Shown in pieces: positions 39,001 through 51,000 of a stretch of DNA of 60,000 bases. The DNA comes from Acanthaster planci (taxonomy: Eukaryota; Echinodermata; Asteroidea; Valvatida; Acanthasteridae). The DNA is taken from contig NW_019091451.1 in assembly GCF_001949145.1 (NCBI RefSeq), forward strand, positions 533,806 through 593,805, written 5' to 3'. The position numbers were made by a program, and so were the translations under genes. The notes under the pieces were generated by a model. It searched no databases. It was given only the letters and a program-made list of their open reading frames with translations, and was not told the DNA's origin. Within the stretch, counting starts at the first letter, position 1; the number at the start of each line of letters is the position of its first letter.

Positions 39001-42000
39001 CGTTTTCAGTCACTAACATGCATTTTAAGGCTCAGATTTACTTTCTGAATTTTGTTGCACCACTACCAAATAAAATGGTGGGTCGATGGTTAACATTAAC
39101 ATATTGATCAACGACTGTTGCATGCAAGACCTACATGTACCCTATAACTTCACTGTACATGCACACTGTACATGTACTTATGATTTTTATACATGAGGAG
39201 TGAGGCATGAATTGTCCGTTAGGGTGCCTCTATTTAGTACAATGTATTTACACGTACATGTATGTATCGAGTGGTTTAAATTAATACACAGAACCCATGA
39301 CTTGTGTGACTAGAGTAGTATGGTACATGTACATGTATGTGTGTATTGACTCGTGATTAATTTGTGTTGGCAACATTGTGGGCTCGACTGCAACACTTTT
39401 TGGTCAGGGTTGAGTGTTTCCACTCTCCTGTTTATTTTTCTCATACACCCGTACACGAACTAGCACAGCGTGTTTAAAGTACCACACTACAGCAAGGGTG
39501 TCTCTGACAACTCTATTAGCATTAACTAGCAAGCACTCATGCCGACAAACTATTGAACTGAACGCTCCCACTGCTTATTCATAAAACAACTGAAGCAGGA
39601 TGTGCAGGAAGCCATGTCAGCCTTCACAAACAGACATGTACCGTGTACATGCACAGCGTAACCACATTGTACACATCCACACCACTGAAGAAGCCGGGAG
39701 GAAATTTTTTCTATGCCTAGATCTGCAGTCACATATCGTGTCGTTTAGGTAATCAAATCAGGAAGTACGAGTAGTTGGAAGTGTTTTTTTCCTTTCGTCC
39801 TGTGTCCCCCTTTATTGAAACACCCCACATTGCAGTCATTTTGTGGACTTCAATTAGGCAGGCTGCTTTTAAACACCGACATCCCCCTCTTGTTGCTCAT
39901 TGATATAACAGCCTCATTGTTTTCACTTTCAGTATTGATTAAGAAAGACATTGGCACTTGGATGACTGGACTAGTTTTAGCAGTCCAATGGATTACATGT
40001 ATGTCAAGTCCCAGTATCAGCGTTACATGTACATGCAAATCACCTGCTCCATTTTGAAGGCGTCAGCAAGATTTGACAAAATCCATTACCAGTAGATCTG
40101 TTAGGAATAAGCTTGCCTATGCTTGAACGTGTATTTGCATTTACTGTATCTAATGCAAAGTGTAAATTTATCGTGAAAGTGTCTTGTCGTATTATAAATT
40201 AAAGATATGAAGGATTGGCAGAAGTACACATGTATGCAGCATGCAATCACTGTGACTAGCTGTCATCAGAGGTACATGCACATCAGGCACTGATGCCATA
40301 ATCTCTACTGGCCTTCAAGAAAGCAGCCACAGACACATGTTGAAATCACCATCCATGTGCCGTGTATCAGGATCTCCTACATGTAGTTCAGACTCGTGAT
40401 TATGCCGTGGGTGTGCGCAGTGCAAGACTGCAACTCTTGCAACAGCCTGTCAAGCAGCCATCAGTACTGTCCCGTTATAACGTCGCAGACGTGTCCCGTG
40501 TTCATTTAGTTTGACCATTCGCATTAGACCGTCGTAAGGTGTGTGCTGGTGGTATCATGCTGTGTGACTCATTTCAGAAATGGTGATCTGATTTGGGTTG
40601 CCTCACTTCATCGCATGGGACGGCATGATTGTGCCACTGGAATTGCTTTAGAAAAATTGATTCATTGCTGAATGGGAAAAAGGGTCTCGTGATGCTTTAA
40701 AAGTATGCAGAGAGTGCGTGCATGCATGGAGGCAAGTTGCATAGAGGTCGGTTCCACTGTTTACGTGTTCTAACAATGAGTCTTTAGATAGAACTTGGTA
40801 AGTGTAAAGGCAGAACTCTGACAAATGGGAAACTTTTATTGTTCCGTGTACATACATGTATATGAAAGTTTCTTGACTTCAGGTGCATTTTACAACGTCT
40901 CCTTTGATGGTCTACCCATAGGGACTAATGCGCAGGTCTGTGAACTTGCCCCTTGTTATTAATTGGCTGCGTGTTTACTATTTACGTGTACAGTAGTCAC
41001 GTTTAACCCTAACACTCCTCAATCCTTCACCTGTTGGAGGACTGAGGAGTGTTAGGGTTAAGGAAGCAGGTCAATTGTGTTTCTCATTTTGTAAGATCAT
41101 CATCTGTCAGCAAGACAACAACAATCAACAAGATTTGCCCCCTAAAAATGCAGATTTGAACATATGTAATGACATACGTACACTTGAGCTACACATACAT
41201 GTATGTAAGTGATGTGTACATGTACCTCTTGCCCCAGTATTGATAGACAGTTGTCGTTGGCAACTCTGAAAGTAAAATATATGATTCTAATTTTTCAATG
41301 CGACTCTCGCCTTTGTGCACTTTCGGCAACATCTGACACAAATCACTGTTGCATCTGTCACATGATGTTTATTTCCCTGATTGCTTCCCTCCCTCCCCCC
41401 TCGTCCTCCAGCCGATATCATTTCTACGGTAGAGTTCAACCACGACGGCGAGCTGCTGGCCACCGGTGACAAAGGCGGTCGCGTGGTGATATTCCAACGG
41501 GAAGAACAGGTAGGCGGAGATTGGGTTACCTCTGGGGACACATGCGCTGGCGAACCCTGAGCCCACACATGCTGCCGTCTTGGCAGCTCTCTGTGCTCCG
41601 TGCGCGTACCGTCTGGGCTTTGTTACAGACCGAGAGGCATCCTTTTCCACCTCTGATATTTAAGAACGGTGGACATAATGTGCGACGATGCAGATGTTCA
41701 CACATATGCAACTCTGGCTAACATAATTATTAACACTTGGTCGACAGTAGACGATTCCAATTAGCAGGATGTTTTGCTTTTTCATGTAAATTATGGTGTT
41801 AAAATGTGGTTTATGTGTATATTCAGTTTATTGTTAATTGTACATTTGTGTTGGACTCTCTCTTTTGTTTATTTGGCTGGTTTGTTTGTACCTGTGTAAT
41901 AGAGCATGGCTGTGTACGGTATGGGAAAATACATGTTCATGCATTCCTGTGTAGACAATATGGCCCAGACATTGCACATCCTGCCGTTTCAGCGCACAAG

Positions 42001-45000
42001 GTTGCAAGGTTTTGGACTTCCTGGAGGAATGCAATGGGGGAGGTTCAAACCGTGGCCAAAACAGGATTCCAGAGCTACAGCTAGGTCTATTGTCTTCATG
42101 TCTCCGCACATTTTCAATGGAGTGAAGACGTAGACCTACATGTACATGTAGGCTCTAGACAACACATTCGGATGCAGCCTCAGTCAATCCCTGCAATCAT
42201 GATTTCAAATCACAGGGACAGACAAACCACATCTATTGGAAATGGCACCCGGGCACGGCCAGTCAATCCCACGCTTAATTTAACCGGGAGTCCGTTGTCA
42301 GTGTGCTCGTTTCCAGTGCCTGGACATGTTGTGCATGCAAGAGGTGCGTGTGCGTGCACCCGGCGCTGTGATAAATGGGAAAGTGTAATGCAATACGGCT
42401 GTCATTTGTGGAATGGTTCTTGGTGTACATGCACAGCGTAACCACATTGTACACATCCACACCACTGAAGAAGCTGGGAGGAAATTTTTTCTATGCCTAG
42501 ATCCGAAAACCAAGCCAAGCCAAAGTTGTCGTGATGCCTTGAGAGGGTAAAAATAGGCCGCATATCACAGTAGACATTTTGTGTCATTATACCAGTTTTT
42601 AAAGTCTAACTATGCCGGACACGAATTAAAGCACTGATGTGCATGCAGGTAGGTGTACATGCACCTGCCATTACTGTGAACCCTCCAGCTGGACACAAGG
42701 TTGAGAGGTTGCTGTGTAGTTACATGTAGGTGCGCACTGACGCATCCAACATGTTGTACACGCACCTTATGTTGCATGCTTGTGACACAAACAGCGCACA
42801 AAGCAGCATTTAAGCGACATACATGTGTGTATGTGAATGATGTTGCACCTGTTTTTACGCAAAGTGGACATGTGGCCATTCTAAACCAGTGCAGTTGCAG
42901 TCTCCAAGATTTTGGTGGTCTCCAGACAGCCTCTTGTCTTTCTCTCGTTTCATACCGGCAGAGTAAAAACTGCACGCCACCGAGAGGAGAGTACAACGTG
43001 TACAGCACGTTCCAGAGCCATGAGCCCGAGTTTGACTATTTGAAAAGCTTAGAAATAGAAGAGAAGATCAACAAAATCAAATGGCTGAACCGCCAAAACT
43101 ACGCGCATTTTCTACTTTCAACAAATGGTGAGTCGTCCACTTTCTTCTCTGAGCCCGCGGTGCCCTGTTTCTGAGATTAAAAGTGTTCTAGGTCTGAACC
43201 GGAAATTGACACATTCCTTACTTTCTGAAATTTTTTGCCCCTGTGTGTTCCAGTTCGTTAGATCAAACTTTATCTTACTTTGCTTCTTCAGTATTGACAT
43301 TTTGTGCCATACATTTCAATTCAGATGGCGTATGAGAGACGTTCTTTACAGCTATAAAAACTGCAACCAAACCTTGTCCCTCTCTCTCCTCCCTTCCCTG
43401 GTCAGACAAAACAATAAAACTTTGGAAAGTCTCGGAACGGGACAAGAAGTGGGTAGGTTCCAATTTGATGGAGGAGGACGGTACAGTACGCGACCCCTGC
43501 CAAATCACGTCAGTACGCCTGCCCTCAGTACAACCCATAGAATTAATGGTAGAAGCAAGCCCTAGGTAAGCCGTTTGTGTTTGCATTCCTTAGCAGTTAA
43601 TTCCGGTTAATGTGCTCACCTGTTCTCTGAAAAAGACGAATTTGGTCACAGAACCGGTTTCTTGAGGAAGTCCGTGCCTGCTGTGACCCCAGCAGTCCCA
43701 AACATCTTTCCCGTAAAGCCTTTTATAAACTCATTTGTGTTCCCTTACCCAAAGCTCCGACCTCAATCCAGTGAGCGCAGAAGGTACTATTTATCATTTA
43801 ATTATGTCAATGTGTTCCCACAATGCACTGCCAAATTGGCCTCTCTGTGATCATGCACTGTACCGTGAAACAGGCCTGTTAACCTTGCAAGAAAAGAAAT
43901 CCCTTTAAAGTTAAGATTCCCAATTTGTACAATTTGGTCCCATCTTTCCTTTGTTTTTTAACCCTTTAGTTTGGAAACTACCCAGTGTTTTACCCTTCAT
44001 TTTGGTTCATTTATCTTCTCTACAGGAGAGTATTTTCTAATGCGCACACGTACCACATAAACTCGATATCAATCAACAGCGATGGGGAGACCTATATCTC
44101 CGCCGACGACCTCAGAATCAACCTATGGCATCTAGGAATCACAGACCAGAGTTTTAGTATCCTTATGTATATATTTTTCTGTGTTTTGGTTTTTTTTCTC
44201 TCTCAAAACCTGTATCCTCTGTGAGTGGTCCCCAGTGCCACTTCCCAGATTTGCAATATCATTAGTGTTGTTTGCGTCATGACTTCGGAGTGTGATCCCT
44301 GGTTCTATGGTATTACAGGTGTAATGACTTCCTAGGAACATATCCTTTCCCTTCCTCCTCCGGACAATGATATTGACAAATGAAGGGACCCGTCAATGCA
44401 GAGCTGGATAGCTCAGTTGGTACCGTGCTGGTACGGTGTTCCAAAGGTCACAGGTGCAATTCCCATTCCAGTGAATTTCTTTTAATATTCATGTTTATAA
44501 ATGCCGTGTAAGCACTTCATCGGTTTCCTTATACGGTTGGTTTAGATCTTTTTTTTTTTTTTTCAGTTAGTCATTTTTGCTACAGCATACTGATTCCCTC
44601 GTGATCAGACAAAAGCCAAATTCACTCTTTACAAGACAAACTTGGAAGTGTCCTATCCCCTCTCTTTATTTAACAGTTTGGGTTTTTTCTTTCCATAGGA
44701 TTGATGCTTTTAACATTTCAGAGTTCGACTAAATACTTACATGGCTCCGCTGGATAAATTTCACCTGAACGAATTTTTCTTCCTTAAAATGAGCACCGGC
44801 ATAAGTGTTAGGTTTCCCTCAGCCCGGAACAGAAAATGAATGTGCACTTTCCTGCTCAATATCGGCATTAAATATGTGAGTCATCGTGCATTCTGTGTGC
44901 CAAAAAGGGCAACATCTTGAATAGAATCGGATAAGATCCTCTCAGTAAGTGAATTTTTGAACAGGTGTTCTTTTGCCTTGCCCTAAACACCACCCCTCCC

Positions 45001-48000
45001 CCACCATAACAGCACTCACTCAAAAATTCCTGGTCTGTCTTTTCTATTCTGAATGCCCAAGTCAATACAGGAGAAATGACATTTCATTGATATTTGTTCT
45101 GCGCACTCTTGGAAGCTGACAGCAAGGGATACATCCATTTGTGCCCAACAAAACACTGGCTATTTTCAGAGTCTGTCTGCCCGTCTATTGACAGCCAGTG
45201 TCATTGACAAATTCTTTTTTGTTTCTCTTCTTTTTTTTTTTTCTTTTTTTTTTTTTAGGTCTTGCACTTTTCATTTGATCTGCGTATTTCCTTCTTTCCT
45301 GTTCAAAAATTTATCTCTTTCTTACACAGTAGTCGCATGACTTACATCACGAACAGTCATGCCCGTTGGGGTTTCATCAACGTCTCTCAATTTGGGGGAA
45401 AACACATTTGACTCCATGTCAAGCAATGCTCTTTGGCCTTTATTTTAGATACTCAAAGATCAGTTTTCACTTTCACTTTTTCATTTTTTGGATCACACAA
45501 GGTGTGCTCAGTTCAATTCTGTAAAAGTGTGATTTCTATTGCACTATTTAGGAAACCCATTTAGCCGCATTTATATTAGATTCGGTTTCTCTAATGCATC
45601 TGTGAAGTATAGCGTCTCACACCCATGTCCAGTTCATCGCCTTTAACACTGCGTGCTGTGACAGCTTTAGAGCCAAAAAGAAGGGGAAAAAATGAAGAAA
45701 AGAAAAGACACAAGGCAGCGTACATCCCTCGGCCTATGCATCTTTCTCCCAGAGGATTACTTCTATTGAAATGCCACACAAAGGCAGCGAAGCGAAGACA
45801 TTGGACAGAATTGAATTTGCTGCTTGTTAAGCCAACCTCAGTTTGCCTGGTGGGTTTGTTTGTGTCTTTTTTATGCCGATTTTGAAATCTTTCCTCTGAA
45901 GATGCACATTTGTCTGTTTAATGGAGGCCCCAGGCATAATTTAATGTCATGCTAGCCAGATTTGTCTTTTTTCCCGTTTTTGTTTGTGCATGTCTAATTG
46001 CAGATGAACACAAAAATCCAAAGAGGAATTTAGCTTGTTTAAGTCTTGTAAGTTTAAAATATTTACTGAGTTTCAAAGGGGAAGAGGATTTGCTCAAATT
46101 TATCAATTGCTTTTAATAGACTGTTCATCAGTTTGCCATCTTGAATTGAAAATTAGGTTCTCTTTTCAGTTTTTGGAACCTGAGATTGCAGATTAACACA
46201 AAAATCCAAAGGTGAATTTAGCTTGTTTAAATCTTGTAAGTTTAAAATAGTTACCGAGTTTCATAGGGAAGAGGATTTTCTTAAATTTATCAATTGCTTT
46301 TAACAGACAGTGTTCACCTGTTGGCCATCTTGAATTGAAAGTTAGGTTAACTTTTCATTTTTTGGAACCTGGGAGTAACAATTACAGCAAAAGTTGATTA
46401 CAAATTAACGCCAATTTTACATTTTGAATAATGTAAACTTTGTGCTGAATTATATCTGAACGTTTTAAACCAGATTTTAAACAAAAACTGAAAGTGAGGT
46501 TTGGAACCCAAAGTAGTCTGGCACTGCCCCCATTTTCCAGATTTCAGTGAATATAATAGATGCAGGGAACACCATCAAAATGGCTTCCCCGTGAATAAGG
46601 TCTAGAGTCTTTGAAGCACCAGTTCTAACCGACATTTGAGACAAACATGATCCTTGGTTTGTATCCAGATGAGGTTTCAATGTGAGAAATTCTGTTCAAC
46701 TTTAGGAATTATTATGAAGTTAAAATTGTTGATGCTAGATTGGGCCCAGGGTCTTTAACATTACATTGGTGAAAATCAAAACTGAATGAAACAACACATG
46801 GGGATATTGCCATTAGAAACAAGTGGAGATAATTTTGAACTTTTCAGAGCTCACTGGAAATCTGAAAGATCAGATCAGAAGTGTGACTGTTAGGGCTGTG
46901 CCAATTCTTCATTTCTTAAGATATGTTGATCCTTTAACAAATATTTGAATTCCTGTTTTCAAAAACCAATACATGTATTCGGAGGTTAAAATCAGTGGAA
47001 CTGAGAAGGGAAGAATACAGCTGTTTGGTCATACAATTGCATTCTTAAAGCATATTCAAGATGTTGGGAGTATACTTAAAGGCAGGTGAGTGTATATGAC
47101 CAATAAATGTCCCAAAGTTAATATTGCTTCAAATTTTTTTTGTAAAAATATTGTGTTTCTGCTTTTGGGGCAATTTAGCACACTTTAATATTCAATTTAA
47201 TTTAATTAACCATATTGACTCAATTTTAATAGCAGTTGTTTCGGGATTTTTTTTTTTCAGAGAATGAAATGCTATTTTCCTTTCCTTCCCCCTGATAGTA
47301 GTCTGCAGCCTTTCTGGCATCCCCCCCCCACCATGACACGGCAGTTCCTTTAAGGATAAAGGCAGGCAGCGCCCCACTGTCATGTGCTGTTGATGTTCAT
47401 TTCCTGACAGCCTGGCATTTAGGAGGTTGCGTAGGATGGCTTTGATTATCACTGAGGTTGGCTCATTGCCTCGGTCTTTTCAGGTCTCATCTTCCTCGGG
47501 TTATTTGAAGATGTCCCTTTCTCATTTAGCGTTTTACTGGTGTCCATTTTCAGCGCCCAGAAATCTCAGCTTGTGTGGACCAGCTGAGAATAGCATTTTG
47601 GTTGTTGGTCAGACCTCATTGCTTGTGACACATTAATTGAGGCTTATTATGTCTGCAATACATAATTTGTAATTCCTGTTTTCACCTGAACTGTGGAAGG
47701 TGAATATTTTTCAATTTAAAAAAAAAAATGGGGAAAATGAATGACTGTATGTACTTTGTAGGTTCTGCGGCACCGTCAATTTTTTTTTTGGGGGGGGTCA
47801 ATGGTATGTAGCCCTAGTAACCATGCAGATTTTTCTAGTCAGTTGTGGTTATCCATTGTTTGTAGCCTTCTTATCCATTTTTTCACTTGTCCACTACAGC
47901 CACTTGTCTGTTGTGGTCACCTGCCAGCCGGGGGGGGGGGCCACCTTTTCATTGTGGACAACCGTCTGATGGCGGCGACTTGTCTCATGTGGTCAACCCC

Positions 48001-51000
48001 CTCAGTGGCCTCACTATTTTGGCCTCCTGCTTCATTTGGCTACCAGTGTTATGGAGCAATCACTCCCGTGTGGCAACATGTCTAATGTGGCCACCGGTTT
48101 GATTAGACCACCAGTCTAACGTGGATTTCCATCCAGTGTGGCATCCCGTCTGATGTGGCTGCGAGTCTACTGTGGCTTCATGTACCTCTCTGAGGTGGCC
48201 ACCAGCCCACTGTGGCCCCTGTCCATTGTGGCACTACTGCCAACTGTTGAAGCCTCGAAGATGCACAAGCTGTTCAAGTTTCACTGCACCATTGATGCAT
48301 TGCAGGGCCAATGGGAATCTTTCCACTGCACCTGACATTATCATTGCATTGCAGTGCAGTGCATTGTCTTTGTGCACACCTTACAACCCTTTATGTAGTC
48401 TTGGTCAAGACGTTTAGTGTTGTTGGTACACTTGGGAAGTTTGTCAAATCTGTATCATGTGTGGGCACATAATTAGCATAATACATGATGCGTGCTGAAT
48501 TGTCTCACTGAATATGTATCACACTTGAAAAATGCCTCATGCGTGATCTGTCTATTCCCCTAACTCCTGTTTTTACGTGAGTGTACATTTATTTGATGTA
48601 CAATTAACCCCTTATTACAAATCATACACCACCGTGGTCCATGCTGTCAGGCAGAGTCTGGGTCCAAAAACTTAGCCGACATGATAATGTGACTGTCTGT
48701 TCGCGTTGGACCGTCAACCGGCCGGCCAGCGGTGGCAAGTACATGTACATGTAACATACACTCGCAGTCTAACACAAACTTTCAACCAGGGCCGTGCAAG
48801 ATTGTACCTGACTATTGTCCTACTTCATTGTGGCTATTCAAGGTGTTATGCGCCTGCATGAACAGAAAATGGTAAGCACCTGCATTCGTAATTAATGCAT
48901 GTGCAGTGGGTTTCCCCATAGTTTATGGGGGGGCGATGCTGGCGTGGCCAGTTGTGGTTCGTGCATTCCCGCTATTCGCCTTGTGAGCGCCCTGTCACGT
49001 ATCTACAACACAACGTCTTGACCAAGACTACCCTTTAATGTGTGATCAACAATAAGTGGTGCACGAGGAAAGTATCTACATGTAGGCCACTGCTCAGTTG
49101 GTAAGATTTTCTCTCGTGCTTCATTCTGCCGTGCCCTTGGCCTCGGAGACGAGTGCAAAACATACCCGTCCCCCCTAAAATAATCATGCAATTATACATG
49201 TAGCCTTCCACTCACAATGACGAAGCACACCCCGCACTTATGTCATTTCCTTAACTCTTCTCGCTGCTCAGATATTGTTGATATTAAGCCAGCCAATATG
49301 GAGGAGCTGACGGAGGTCATCACAGCGGCTGAGTTTCATCCTAGGGAGTGTAATGTATTTGTTTATAGCAGTAGTAAAGGCAGCATCAGGTTATGTGACA
49401 TGAGGCAGGCGGCGTTATGCGACCAAAGTGCAAAAAGTGAGTAGAGATATGTTTGTATCTTAGGACTTCTAATGCTTCGTGTTTTGCGCTTGTGTTCTGT
49501 GCTTCCCACTCAGATTTTCTGATCTACATGTTGTACTTCCACATTTGTTTGTAATAAATAAATAAATGAAAACAGTTCAGCTCCAGTCAAAATAAAAATA
49601 AAATTCTCATGAGGTAAATGATATATTGTGCGCATTGTTTTCTGTTTTAGCTTAAATGAGAAACAAGCTGCATATAAAACATTGGGGAAGAAAATTCAGC
49701 TCAGAAAACAAAATCTCCTCTCACTCTGATCTGCCTTTGTTCTTGGCACCTTAAATTTCCCCGTGCATGCTCAGCATGTTTCTGTCAAATGTTTCTATTC
49801 ATGAATCTGAAGCTTCACAGATCAAAGGTGCTACTTCTTACAAAAACAACCATTAAAATTCCTCAAGAAATGTCACTCTCTCAACTTTGAGCTGGCCATT
49901 TCATGGAAAGGCACAGTGCGACTTATAACCTTTTCCTTGAGCAGATCACACAAGTGTTTCTGATATCAGAGACAGAGGCCGAGACTAGATTGAGATTTGC
50001 AAAACCTATTCAGAAACCATCACCAATGTTGACTCGCTGTCTTCTGTGTCTTCGTTTTCCTGTCATTTCTGGGTACAGTGTTTGAGGAGCCCGAGGACCC
50101 CAGTAACCGGTCTTTCTTCTCGGAGATCATCTCATCCATCTCGGATGTACGGTTCAGCCACAGCGGCCGCTACATGATCTCCCGGGACTACCTGTCAGTC
50201 AAGGTCTGGGACGTGCTGATGGACACCAAGCCGGTGGAGACGTTCCCCGTCCACGAGTACCTGCGCAGCAAGCTCTGCTCGCTCTACGAGAACGACTGCA
50301 TCTTTGACAAGTTTGAGTGCGTCTGGAACGGCAATGATACGTGAGTTTGACTGTGTTTCGTTTAATTTAGTTACGTTTTTATGTCGGGCATCAGTGTTTC
50401 CGGATACCTGAGGGCATTGGTGATCATTGTGGATTTGATGAGGAACAAGTACCGCACTGTGCAATAGAGATTCATCTCAGGTTGGATTATCTGCTCATCC
50501 TCTCTGCAAGGTTAAACACTACCTGTCCTCTCCCAGCAAAGTATTTACAACGGTACCTCTAGTGCTATCTGAGACCCTGTTTCCATTGTACCCAATGCTG
50601 GGATGGGAACAAAAAAATGTTCTCCAGTGTAAATCACTTGCCGCCAGTTACTCCGGTTTCGGGCACTGTGTGTTTATACGCGTGGCCGGGGTCTCCGAAA
50701 TCGGACAAAGGGAACTGGGCCTTGTACCAAAAGACCGTACTAGGAACAAAAGACCAGGCTGCTGGGCATTACCAACATTTTTTCACTCTTAATAGTGGAT
50801 ATAATCCAGCCTTGTTTTGAAACAGTATACCACGGTTTTGGGCATTTAGTGCGAGCATATTACCACCGAGAACAAAAGCGCTCCGCCACCGCAGCGATGA
50901 GCCACACAGCACCGCTGCACACTAATCTGGCCCCCATTGAATAGAGGTCAGCAGCGCAGGTTTGTGAACACAAGAACATTACATAACACCACACAATCTG

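Larger units (their letters stand above)
35028..41411 (+). other. PPP2R2 intron 2 (6.4 kb)
   Basis: The intron starts GTAAGTG and ends CCTCCAG. It contains an inverted CAACCC/GGGTTG repeat cluster (36360-36690), a TAGGGCTGTGCCGATAA end typical of hAT-like fragments (from 37094), a CAGGGCTCGAAATTAAC repeat end (38083), one copy of an 81-bp repeat (39643-39723) and the second 51-bp hairpin element (41003-41061). No coding sequence is recognised. Confidence 0.75.
44157..49271 (+). other. PPP2R2 intron 6 (5.1 kb)
   Basis: The intron starts GTATCC and ends CTGCTCAG. It holds a tRNA-like SINE fragment (44402-44475), a T-rich run (45228-45259), a 188-bp tandem duplication (45998-46374), a TAGGGCTGTGCC repeat end (from about 46892) and a degenerate minisatellite (47885-48240). 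No exon was recognised within it. Confidence 0.8.

Noticed and set aside
41003-41061. CCCTAA/TTAGGG motifs as telomere-like repeats
   Set aside because: Only one unit occurs at each end and it is part of a defined palindrome flanked by TTAA, not a tandem array.
42701-43174. 157-codon open frame overlapping PPP2R2 exon 4
   Set aside because: The exon 4 part is in the right frame, but the upstream part is intron 3 read through the acceptor at 42961; B55 homology starts after that acceptor.
43125-43565. 146-codon open frame overlapping PPP2R2 exon 5
   Set aside because: It uses the wrong frame for exon 5; the B55 frame gives [15 protein letters not shown].
44402-44475. Functional tRNA
   Set aside because: The A box is good, but the B box is mutated and no anticodon arm forms.
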